Part shown: piece by piece, positions 23,516-33,247 of the stretch | Position numbering within the stretch: the stretch's first letter is position 1 | Layout: the number at the start of each line of letters is the position of its first letter | NCBI GenBank assembly: GCA_948567375.1 | Contig: OX419758.1 | Location: forward strand, 13,335,001-13,399,000 | Direction of reading: 5' to 3' | Length of the DNA stretch: 64,000 bases | Source of the DNA: Lunularia cruciata | Taxonomy: Eukaryota; Streptophyta; Marchantiopsida; Lunulariales; Lunulariaceae | Translations under genes and position numbers: made by a program | Notes under the pieces: model-generated | The model's database searches: none | Told to the model about the DNA's origin: nothing | Seen by the model: only the letters and a program-made list of their open reading frames with translations

Positions 23516-24984
23516 TTGCATCTTATAGCAGTAGAGGGAATACCACTAGAGGTCTTAGATTATCAGCCTGAGCAGCCTTTATGTCTTGATAGGTTGCTAT
23601 TTGCACAAGCATCGTTCACTACCCCTTGCCTTTCCTCAGGAGGCTTGTCAGGGATGGTTTATGAGCACCTTAGAGATTGCTTCCAGGTAGATGATCCTTC
23701 TAGTGGTTTTATCGAGTTGTTTCAGGTGGCTGCAGCAGTAGCAAGAGGAGACATTCCTATGTCTGTTAGTCGGGTGTTAGGTGCTAGTCAACTTCTCGTG
23801 ATGGAGAAGGACATAGGAGGCATTAGACCAATTGCTATTGGAGAGATCTTTTTGCATTTGGTCAGTCTTACCATTTTCCTTCAGCATCATTCTCACTTTT
23901 GACAACACCTTAGTCCACATCAGTTTGGAGTAGCTATACCTGGAGGATGTGAGGCTATATCTCTAGGCATTAGAGCACTCCTAGATATCCATCCGGAGTG
24001 GGTCGTCCTATAGGTGGATGTTGAGAACGCTTTTAATAGCGTTTCAGGTGCATCCATCTTTAGAGAGCTTAGGGAGGTTGGTGGATCCTTGGTGAGTCTC
24101 ATTCCTTTTGTGCAGTCTTTTTATGGCTCTCCTGCTTCCCTTTACTACCAACATGGCGGTTCACAGGAGGGAGTCACCGTCTTGGAGTCAACTATTGGTA
24201 CACATCAAGGAGATCCTTTGGGGGGCCCTTATTTGCTATGGCTCACTTTAGAGCTCTCCTATCTACTACTTTGGCCATGCCAGGTTGTGTATTTCCCTCC
24301 TTGGCAGATGATACACACATCATAGGCCCTGTGGATCAGATTAGGCAGGCCTTTGACTACTTGACTACCGAGCTACATCTAGTAAGCTTGAGAGTCAAGG
24401 TGTCAAAGTGTAGGGCATGGTCCCCTTTAGGTATCCCTCCCCACCTTGAGCTTCTAGAGGGGTGTATCACATCCACAGATGGACTTTGTGCTCTTGGAGT
24501 GCCAATAGGATCGGAGGATTTTGTCACACGCTTCTTGGATGCTGCCCTTGCATAGGATGTCATCCATGTGGATGACCTTCCATTACTTTGAGATCCATAG
24601 GTGGCATTTGGTATACTCTCTTCTAGTATTGCTCATCGACCATCCTACCTCATCCGTACAGTTCCTCCCTCACCGTCCTTCCTATCACATCTAAGAGCAT
24701 TTGATAGGAGGATTATGGGAGTCTTTGGTGATATTATTGGACCATGGACTTTTGAGTGTGTGACAGGGGATTTGGCACGTAGACAGACGGCTCTACCGAT
24801 CTCATGTGGTGGAGTTGGTTTGCTTTCTATGGAGGAGATGGCACCTATAGCGTTTTTGGTTAGTTGGGCTCTCTCGGCACCCCTACTTTCCTCTCGTTTT
24901 GTGGTTGTTGATAGGCCGGTTTTGGGGACTTATGTGACAGAGGTGGAGGGAGGATCCTTTTCTCTCCAGGTGTTATTGCGATAG
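23516..24984 (+). pseudogene. LINE-A1 reverse transcriptase
   Basis: Copies the LINE RNA into DNA at the nicked target in live elements. Blocks in order: FTTPCLSSGGLSGMVYEHLR; VLGASQLLVMEKDIGGIRPI; motif A, DVENAFNSV at about 24017-24045; motif B, THQGDPLGGP at about 24201-24230; motif C, LADDTHIIGP at about 24301-24330, with the catalytic Asp pair kept. Thumb-side sequence follows: KVSKCRAWSPLG, LGVPIG and DRRIMGVFGD. The frame changes between motifs B and C (plus-strand frame 2 to frame 1), and stops fall near 23900, 24011, 24553 and 24591. Confidence 0.85.
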
Positions 24985-25248
24985 ACAAGAGATAGTCTAT
25001 CCCCACGAGCACGAGAGGTTTTTCTACCATTTGCTTCACTATCGTCAGATTGGACTAGAGGTCTACAGTCTTCCTTGATGGAGGGACAGTGTGAGCATAC
25101 GCTACATTCTCTCTTAGTTGACTCGTCCATTCCTTAGGCTACTAGAGCACATCTACGCTCTTCCTCCGGCAAGGGTGCAGGCTCATGGATCCTAGCTTGA
25201 CCGTGCATTAGTGCTTTCTGACTCGCACCGGCTACTTTCTCTATAGCG

Positions 25249-25746
25249 ATGAGATTTTGCCTAGGTTTGCTCCACCCATCTGCATCTCCACTACTCACTT
25301 GTGAGTGTGGTTCTACACTAGATGCAGCAGTGGTCCACATGACACGGTGTCCTTTTGGAGGACAGAGGATAGCTATCCATGATGCCATTAGAGACATAGT
25401 GTTTGCTATGGCACGAGAGAGTGGATACTTGGCTTGGAGGGAGCATTCGTATGCTTTGTAGACGACACGTGTCAGGGCATACTTATACTTGGTCCGAGAT
25501 GATCATGTGACAGTAGCGGATGTTGTGGTCACGGACCCTACGCGGGATATAGTTTTGGAGGGAGTGATTACCCATCCCCCTGGATGGGCGGCGAGTGCAG
25601 CAGCAGGTCGCAAGGTCTCCAAGTATAGGGGCATGCAGCAAGGTCACCTCTTTGTTCCTTTAGCCTTGGAGTTATATGGAGTGATGGACACGACATTTGA
25701 CACATTTGTCAAGGAGTGCACGAGAGCTTATCATGTTAGGCGTTAG
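25249..25746 (+). pseudogene. LINE-A1 C-terminal Cys-His finger and restriction-like endonuclease region
   Basis: The finger reads CECG, then H and C in VHMTRC, a CxCx9Hx3C spacing near the CCHC finger that precedes the nuclease of R2/NeSL-type LINEs. After an in-frame TAG at about 25459 the frame continues with VADVVVTDPTRDIVLEGVIT (a D...D/E pair 12-15 residues apart) and AAAGRKVSKYRG (K..KY), then FVPLALELYG. This resembles the PD-(D/E)XK restriction-like endonuclease that cuts the target in such LINEs. The residues are seen; the nuclease assignment is inference from family layout. Confidence 0.55.
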
Positions 25747-25824
25747 GGGTACCACTCTCATTCTCATACTTTGTAGCATATTTTAGACAGCGTGTGTCCA
25801 TTGCTCTACCGAGGACGGTGGCTG

Positions 25825-25878
25825 GTGCAATCCATGGGAGAGCAATCACATGTGCAATCCATGGGAGAGCAATCACAT
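25825..25878 (+). repeat. 27-bp tandem duplication in the LINE-A1 3' region
   Basis: The 27-bp unit starting GTGCAATCCATGGGAGAGCA occurs at 25825 and again at 25852. The minus-strand LINE-A2 copy has it once (about 31017-31047), so the duplication arose in this copy. Confidence 0.9.
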
Positions 25879-25983
25879 TAGGTGATATTTCTTTCGGATG
25901 CTCCAATTGCGTGTAGACCGTATGACTTGCATAGCTCGGATATCTTAGGTGCGGTAGGGCAGATTTATCATACAGACTCTAGT

Positions 25984-25996
25984 GGGGCTTAGCCCC
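25984..25996 (+). promoter_or_regulatory. 3' hairpin of LINE-A
   Basis: GGGGCTTAGCCCC forms a 5-bp stem with a TTA loop about 85 bp before the 3' end. Equivalent hairpins sit at the same place in other LINE-A ends: 27137-27151, 30901-30913, 62946-62958 and 63296-63308. LINE reverse transcriptases often recognise a 3' stem-loop in their RNA; that role here is inferred. Confidence 0.55.
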
Positions 25997-26080
25997 ATGT
26001 TACCTTTTTTTTGTCTCTCCCTTGTAGGGCTTGATGGGGTCTTCCCATCCTTCATTTTTCTTACGCAGTCGCCTTTTCCT

Positions 26081-26096
26081 ATATAAGTTATACAGA
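26081..26096. repeat. Right target-site duplication of LINE-A1
   Basis: ATATAAGTTATACAGA follows directly after the LINE 3' end and matches 23480-23495 with one difference. Confidence 0.8.
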
Positions 26097-26825
26097 TTAC
26101 CCATCAAAAATTTTGTTGAATTTTGCGGGTATCCATAAATACTATATGTGAAACCCCCCATGTGATATCCATAAATACTATATTTAAAACCCCCTAATGT
26201 GGTAGCGTAATATTGTCAGCGTAGACTGATGACCGAGTTTGGTCAGTACGTGACATCATTTCTACGTAAGACGTCCCAATGTGTCAAGATCTTTATGGTA
26301 TTAACTACTCTGACATACCCCGTATGAGGTTACTTCTGCATGGAAAACCAGCTAAAAGTGACGGTTCATCACCACTCGATTTTAGAGTTCATTCTCAATG
26401 AATAGCATCAATATTCGACATGTATTTATGAGTTTATCGTTTGGATTCCTAATATGGACACCTCCTGTCAGGTAAAAAGCAAAGTCTGTACTATGTTGCA
26501 AGATTCCTGTTTTCAGGACCTTTTCTATCCGCCATGTGTTCGTTGAGTCAAGTATCCTAAAGCATGCAGACGCCAAATAAAAGCTCGTATGTAAAAGATC
26601 TGCCGAGCAAATACACATGCGCCAATTACATCTCCATGTACAGATAAAGTGTGCAGTACTAAGGTACCATCAACTCAGTGTTTCTGGATAAAGTAAGTCC
26701 TTAGAGGAGATGCACACACATGCAGGCTCTTCATTCTATTAATATGTCACATGATTCAACCTGAATTTAAACATATCCTTTAAAGCAACGCATGATATAA
26801 CAAGGTTCCCAACTGTTAATGATTC
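26097..26825. other. Spacer, no gene recognised
   Basis: Mixed-composition DNA. A short segment ATCCATAAATACTATAT occurs twice at about 26131 and 26168, within a ~37-bp near-repeat containing AAACCCCC. The minus-strand frame at 26382-26618 has no known motif. Confidence 0.5.
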
Positions 26826-26938
26826 TCGTACCGATACTATTGTGACTTAGCACCATTTTAGCTCTTTTGTCTCATCGTTTAGCACGGCTTGATGGGGTCT
26901 TCCCATCCTTCGTGTTTTCAACGCGGTCACCTTTCTCT
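26826..26938 (+). mobile_element. LINE-A 3' end fragment
   Basis: The segment from CTTGATGGGGTCTTCCCATC (about 26887) to ACGCGGTCACCTTTC matches the last ~80 bp of LINE-A1 almost base for base. The upstream 60 bp match more weakly. Probably a very short 5'-truncated insertion or a relic of one. Confidence 0.75.
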
Positions 26939-27054
26939 ACTGTTGATGACCTACTAATAATACTCCGGAAATTGTCATGCTGCTGAACATGAAGCACAAG
27001 CAACTATAAATAACGTTCCTATCGTCCTTTGCTTTGTCACTTCTCGCTTCAAGG

Positions 27055-27165
27055 GGAAGGGGAAGGCGACAACGTGTGAAAACAAGAAGGATGTGAAGAC
27101 ACATCGAGCCGTACAAAGGCAAGTTAGGGGTAAAATGGAACTTAAGTCCCCATCGAATCATTAAG
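27055..27165 (-). mobile_element. LINE-A 3' end fragment
   Basis: Minus-strand copy of the LINE-A terminus: AAGGCGACAACGTG, AACAAGAAGGATG, CGAGCCGTACAAAG and a hairpin at 27137-27151 occur in the same order as at 30834-30913. It lies about 115 bp from, and inverted to, the fragment at 26826-26938. Confidence 0.7.
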
Positions 27166-29089
27166 AAACGGATTTCTGATGTTTAATTTACATGTACTGT
27201 TCAAGAGTTTGCTTTAACGAAGTATCCATCGTTCCCTTACTGTGCATGCGTACAATCTCTATTGTTCGAATGTGGATGTCAAGGATTTGGAACTGTGGAC
27301 CTTGGCATGGTAATCTCTGACAGTAGAGCCATGGTATAAGGTACCTGTCACTATGAAGTTTGAACACAATCCAGTCCTTTAAGCATAAACCAGCAGAGTG
27401 TGTGGCTCAGAATTTATCGATTTGCTGACTCAAACACTGATCAGCAGCAGCAGCAGCTTTACATAGATCCTTTCTGGCCATTCTATTCATTAGGCTAATC
27501 AATAAAGGCTCAATCCACCTTACCCTGGATATAATTGAAAGTGTCACTGCATGATCATGAACTGATCTATCTGCAGGTGTTAAGGATTTACTTTACCCCG
27601 AAACACTAAGTTGATGGTACAGTGCCCCAGTTCAGTGCATCACTTCATTGTGGGTACTGGATACTGTCCAGATTTGTGTCACAGAGATTATTGGAGACGG
27701 ATTGTTCGTTTGTATCTTAAAAAGCATATGGATTTTATTAATAACGCCTGAAAATCCTCGCCCTGGTTACGTGTCCCATGGCGCTTTGCTCTGATCCGTT
27801 TACCTACCTCTGAAGGTAAAATGAGCAAATTTGGAGGGCGAGGGACTGACCCTGCGCAGCGCCAAGAAGTTAAGTCGAATTCGTTTTCGAGAAATCACTT
27901 CCACATGCTTAGTTTTTCAGTTTTTCTATTCCTTGCAATCCTGCTGACAATTGCTCGCACAATAACCAAGTTGATAAAAGTTTTCACTTGCTGGCTTATT
28001 GTCCCCACCTAGATGTGCCATTCCAAAATTCACTCATTTGCAATACTTTTATATAAAACCACAATTCACTAGCAGACAACAAAGTCATATTTGTCACCAC
28101 GCGTGGTTATCAAAACGGTCCCTTCCCTTTCTTTTTATATCTGATCTTTTTCAACTGAACATGTATCAAATCCTCTCCTTTTACACTCAAATAATAAATT
28201 GGTTTGTTGGTAGCAATTGCTTGGACAAAGTGTGAGACCCTATTGAGATCATTGAGAAAAAGCTGGAACCCTTTTTGCTGACTTGACTTGAGGTGATTGA
28301 GACTGGAGCTGGAAAGTTTAACTCCCACTGAAGAAATATCTTCAGTCGTCCATTCATCCGTGAAATTAAGGCTTTGAACTTTTCTATCCTATAATACAAC
28401 AAAACATGTGTGGACGCAATCCCAAAGGTGCTCTCTTGAATTATTGCGATGTTTACATCATCAATTTGTCAACCACAGACCTATCTTCCAGTTCTTCCTA
28501 CTCTGAGGATAAAAGACTAAAAGTATCTATGACGCTTCCTCCATAACTACAGTTCCTTTAGGTTCAACAATCTAAGTTGACAGTAATTTATTTGCAATAA
28601 CAAATGCTGATCTGTCAGGATAGCGGAAAGCGTTTACTGTATCAGAGATGGACTTAAGAGAATCCTGAACTTGGCAACCAAGACTAAACAGTACCCCAAG
28701 ATGGCAGAAAGATACTCTTGACTCCACGTGGTCCTACGTGTCATGCTTTTGTCATAGATGGCAATAGCTCTTTTGTGTTGGCAAGCAATGTTCTTATCAA
28801 GACATTAGACTTGCACAATACAAGGTGCACTGGCAGACACCACAAACAGCGTAGGAGAAAAGCATACGAGAAAAGCTTTTACCTGAGATTTTCCTCCTGT
28901 TTCCGATAGAGTTGCAGCAAACTTCGTGTCACTTTCTCGGCTCGAAATCCGCGTGGGGGCAAGAATTCGTCACAATTATCTAATTTCTTCTGAACTCCAG
29001 TCATTTCTTTTCATTGAGTTCCAAACTGGAATTCAAAGGAACTCTCCACCAGGCACAAAAACTATCAGATTTTCTGGCTGTATTCCAAT

Positions 29090-29420
29090 CTGGATCTAGT
29101 TCCTCATCCGACCCGAAAATTTAACTCCTATGGTTAAACTCCAACCCAAACTTCGGGTCGAATGTTCCAGCCGTTGATGTGTTTTGGTCGAATTCCCCTC
29201 CGATCCAAAATCTAAGTTCTTCTCATTAAAGTTCCAATCCAACCCAGTTTTGGGCTCGAGCTCCAGAGAGGTCGATTTCTCCATCAACCCGAAAGTCTAA
29301 TTTCTTTGTTTCTGATTGAATTCCAGTCCAGCCGCAACTGGACTGGAATTCAATCAGAAATTTTTCTTGGTGCTATATTGACTGGATCTAGTTCCTCATT
29401 CGACCCGAAAATTTAACTCC
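29090..29420. repeat. 39-bp direct repeat enclosing a perfect 23-bp hairpin
   Basis: CTGGATCTAGTTCCTCAT and following bases occur at 29090-29128 and 29382-29420 with one difference in 39. Between them, 29309-29331 and 29338-29360 are perfect 23-bp inverted arms (TTTCTGATTG... / ...CAATCAGAAA) around the loop CCGCAA. The 22 bp after the hairpin (29360-29381) are identical to gypsy-1 at about 18926-18947. Confidence 0.95.
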
Positions 29421-30384
29421 AATACATAGCTCTATTTAACTTTATTATGCTCTTGTTTGAATATGGTGCTCAAAATTTATAGTTGGACCCAACATTCCGC
29501 GCCAAGCAGGATATGGACGATCAGTTCCTCCCAAGGAAACCATTCCCCTAAAATTCCACGTTCTCGTGTGAATTATAGATCAATATTTGAATGTTCTCCA
29601 GAACATTTAAGTGACAAGCAATTCAAATTTACTCAACTGAGGAATATCTAATCCGCTTCCAAGTTTACCACAATAAACACAGATAACTGGCCATGGTCTA
29701 AGTGAAACTAGATCCTCTAAATATACTAGGTAATTACAAGAACATAATCTAGTTATTGTGAAATGAAATGTATATGTAAATGTTCATATTATAATGTTCA
29801 TTGTTGGAAAAAATACTGCTAAAGGCTTTTGCCAACTTGGAGCCAAGTCAAGGTGCCGAATTTGGGGTATTGTTAGAATTTGTCTCTTTGTACTTTATTT
29901 CAAGAGGTCCATCCTTCTTGTTATCCTACGCGGTCCCCTGTTCTTCATTTATTTCTGTAATACTAGGTGCCCCGTCGTCTCCGACGGGCAAGAGCAGCCC
30001 TGGTGTTGTCCCCAGATCTCGCCTTGGCCGCAAAGTGTTTAGCACTGTTGGCCCAAGTTTCTGCTCTACAGATGTCTCTAAGTATCCCGCAAAGGAACCA
30101 TCTACTCGGCAACTTTGGCCTTTACGCAATGGACGTATTATCCTGGACGCTCTCCCCAAACCACACTAATCGATCTTCCATTCAAAGATCCCACCATAGA
30201 TCAAAGCTGAAAAACTCTGGACACTAAAGACCAGTTTTTTCAATCGTAAATGGACTCTGATGGAAATGAACAGGACAACTGATATGTTCGGCCCCCAACC
30301 GTAGAATCGCATCCGAATAGAAATCCGGCAATGACTCAATATCCGGTAATAAAACGGATTTAATGTGACGTTGAGGATCGACAC

Positions 30385-30475
30385 GGAGCCGGAGAGGATC
30401 GCTAAGGATACCCAGAGAGCCGGCAAAGCTCTCTAAGGATAACCAGTGAGCCGGAAAGGATCGCCAGAGCCGGGA
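30385..30475. repeat. Short GC-rich imperfect tandem repeat
   Basis: GAGCCGG followed by an AAGGATCGC- or CTAAGGATA-like segment recurs about four times at roughly 20-40 bp spacing. It stands out from the AT-rich surroundings. Function unknown. Confidence 0.7.
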
Positions 30476-30833
30476 TCGTAATCTGTTATAATAAAGGAGA
30501 TTCTTTACGAGGTCCTTGGACGTGCTTTTGTCTTCTCAAGTTAATGAATGCAGAAACGATCGCTTTTCCTCCGGAGATGACTTAACATTACTCCAATTTA
30601 GTTCCTTGATTCAACGGTCAACCCAAGTTAGCAGGAACACTAAAGAAATTCACCCAAAATTCCAACGAAGAATCTGGCCCGGCAGTTGTGACCGGATTGA
30701 AGGTCAACCGTAAGCGAAGGAATTCACGTAATAGAACTTACTTAGTGGGTGGTTCATGTGAATATTTTCACTTGTTATTGAAATGTTTATAAATATGTGA
30801 AAACTATTTATTTTCCATGTCAACTTATTTTTT

Positions 30834-33236
30834 GAAGAAGGCGATCGCCTAGAAAAAGCCCCAATCAAGCCATACAAGGGAGAGATAGAAAAAGTAAAAT
30901 GGGGCTAAGCCCCAACAGAGTTTGTATGAGAAATCTACCCTACCGCACCTAAGATATCCAAGCTATGTAAGTTGTATGGTCTACACACAACTTGAACATC
31001 CAAAGAAACATCACCTAATGTGATTGCTCTCCCATGGATTGCACCAACCATTGCCCTTTATGGAGCAATGGACACACGTTGTCTAAAATATGCTACAAAG
31101 TATGAGAGTGAGAGTGGTACCCCTAGCGCCTAACATGATAAGCGCTTGCTCACTCCCTAACAAATGTGTCAAACGCCGTATCCATCGCTCCATATAACTC
31201 CAAGGCTAGAGGAACAAAGAGGTGACCTTGCTGCATGCCCCTGTACTTGGAGACCTTGCGACTTGCTTTTGCACTCACCGCACATCCAAGGGGATGGGTA
31301 ATCACATCCTCCAAAACTATATCCCATTAGGGTCCGTAACCTTGACATCCGCTACTGTCACCTGATCATCTCAGACCAAGTATAAGTTTGCCCTGACACG
31401 TGTTATCTACAAAGCATACAAACGCTCCTTCCAAGCCAAGTATCCACTCTCTTGTGCTATAGCAAACATTATGTCCCTAAGAGCATCATGGGTAGCTATC
31501 CTTTGTCCTCCAAAAGTACAGCATCTCATGTGGACCGCTGTTGCATCTAGTGTAGAACCGCACTCACAAGTGAGTAATGAAGATGCAGATGGGTAGACCA
31601 AACCTAGGTGAAACCTCATCGCTATAGAGAAAATAGTTGGTGCGAGTCGGAATGCCCTAATGCACGGTTGAGCTAGGATCCAAGAGCCTGCACCCTTGCC
31701 GGAGCAAGAGCAAAGACGTGCTCTAGTAGCCTGAGGAATGGACAAGTCAAATAAGAGAGAATGTAGCGTATGCTCACACTTTCGCTCCATCAAGGAAGAC
31801 TATAAACCTCTAGTCCAATCTGACGATAGTGAAGCAAAAGGTGGAAAATCCTCTCATGCACATGAGGATAGATTATATCTTGTCTGCCGTAATAACATCT
31901 AGAGAGAAAAGGATCTTCCTTCTACCTTTGTCACATAAGTCTCCAAATGTGGCCTATCAACAACTACAAAATAAGAGGAAAGTAAGGGTGCCAAGAGAGC
32001 CCAACCACCCAAAAATGCTATAGGTGTCGTCTCCTCCATAGATAACAAGCCAACCCCTCCACATGAGATTGGTAGAGCCATCTGTCTATGTGCCAAATCC
32101 CTTGTCACACACTCAAATATCCTCGGTCTAGTAATATCACCAAAGACTCCCATAATCCTCCTATCAAATGCTCTCATACGTGATAGGAAGGATGGTGAAG
32201 GGAGAACTATATGGATGAGGTAGGATGGTTGATGAGCAATATTGGAAGAGAGTATATCACATGCCACCTGTGGATCTCCTAGTAATGGAAGGTCATCCGC
32301 AAGGAGAAAATCCTCTATAAGGGCAACCTCTAAGAAGCGTGTGAGAAAATCCTCCGATCCTATTGGCACTCCAAGAACACAAAGTTCATTTTTGGATGTG
32401 ATACACCCCTCTGGAAGCTCAAGGTGTGAAGGGATACCTAAAGGGGACCATGCCCTGCACTTTGACACCTTGACTCTCAAGCTTATTAGATGTAACTTGA
32501 TAGTCAAGTAGTCAAAGGTCTGCCTAATCTGATTTATAGGGCCAACTTGGTAAAACCACTAGAAGGATCATTTGCTTGGAAAGCAATCTCTAAGGTGCTC
32601 ATAAGCCATCCTTGACAAGCCTCTTTAGGAAAAGCAAGGAGCAATGCACAATGCTTGTGCAAACAATAACCTATCAAGACATAAAGGCTTCTCAGGCTGA
32701 TAATCTAAGACCTCTAGTGGTAATCTCTCTACTACTATAAGATGTAGTGAGCATAAGGAAGAGATAGTCTATTAGTAGGACTTGCCATAAACAAAGGGTG
32801 TAGCGCTTATGCTACTCTACTAAACTCTCCCGCTTGACCCAATATCCTACACTGTTGTAATTGAGTGGACTCTATGGTATCATGTGGTGATGCCTATCTC
32901 CTAAATCATGTAGCCCTAATAGACTCCTCCTAAAAGGCTGCCCAATCCTATGCTCGGAATAGATGAAATCTACCAGCTACCTCTCTATGCCCTGCATGTC
33001 CTCCTCTAGCATAACAAAGATACCATCAAGGGAGTAAGAGGAATAGGAACCATGCTAACTTGTCCAAGGGATCACGTGATAAATGATCAAATGGTAGGCA
33101 AAAAGCTTGTCTAGCCTCATCATGGAGTGTGTGTGGTAGCCTATAGAATAGACGTGGATATGGAAAACTAGTCTCAAATAACCTCCAAAATGCAACCCAC
33201 CTGAGAAGCTAACCACTCCCACGACTCAATCTATAT
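30834..33236 (-). mobile_element. LINE-A2: minus-strand LINE copy with deleted RT core
   Basis: Second large LINE-A copy, roughly 85-90% identical to LINE-A1 by eye. On the minus strand it has an extra upstream part (33236 down to about 32760) absent from LINE-A1, then the first RT blocks, then thumb-side RT (31899-32507: KVSKCRAWSPLG, LGVPIGSEDF, DRRIMGVFGD), then the Cys-His finger (31407-31793: CECGSTLDA, RIATHDALRDI), nuclease-like tail and 3' hairpin (30901-30913). Around 32550 about 610 bp equivalent to 23718-24327 of LINE-A1 are missing, removing RT motifs A, B and C. Its 5' side ends at the gypsy-2 LTR at 33248, so its true start is unknown. Several stops and shifts are also present. 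Confidence 0.85.
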
Positions 33237-33247
33237 CCTTGGAACAA

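Larger units (their letters stand above)
23496..26080 (+). mobile_element. LINE-A1: 5'-truncated LINE with RT and endonuclease-like C-terminus
   Basis: A 2.6-kb non-LTR retrotransposon copy flanked by a 16-bp target duplication. It encodes the reverse transcriptase (to about 24984), a Cys-His finger and nuclease-like region (25249-25746), and a 3' untranslated region with a hairpin at 25984-25996. There is no poly-A tail; the end is near GTCGCCTTTTCCT. The 5' part is missing compared with the minus-strand copy, which runs about 470 bp further upstream, as expected from incomplete target-primed reverse transcription. About eight in-frame stops and at least one frameshift, beside the G6 run near 24222 between RT motifs B and C, show it is dead. 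No apurinic endonuclease domain is present in what remains. Confidence 0.85.
27166..30833. other. 3.7-kb spacer without a convincing gene
   Basis: No coding region or RNA gene is recognised. It contains a (CAG)5 run at 27442-27456, a perfect hairpin and direct repeat around 29090-29420, a GC-richer block at about 29930-30170 with overlapping frames on both strands, and a short GAGCCGG repeat at about 30385-30475. The longest frame, 29801-30169 (122 codons, Ser/Pro-rich), matches nothing known and its strand is ambiguous. Confidence 0.5.

Noticed and set aside
29801-30227. Possible GC-rich host gene with overlapping frames on both strands
   Set aside because: Three frames of similar length overlap, none with a known motif or splice support; kept only as a note in the spacer entry.
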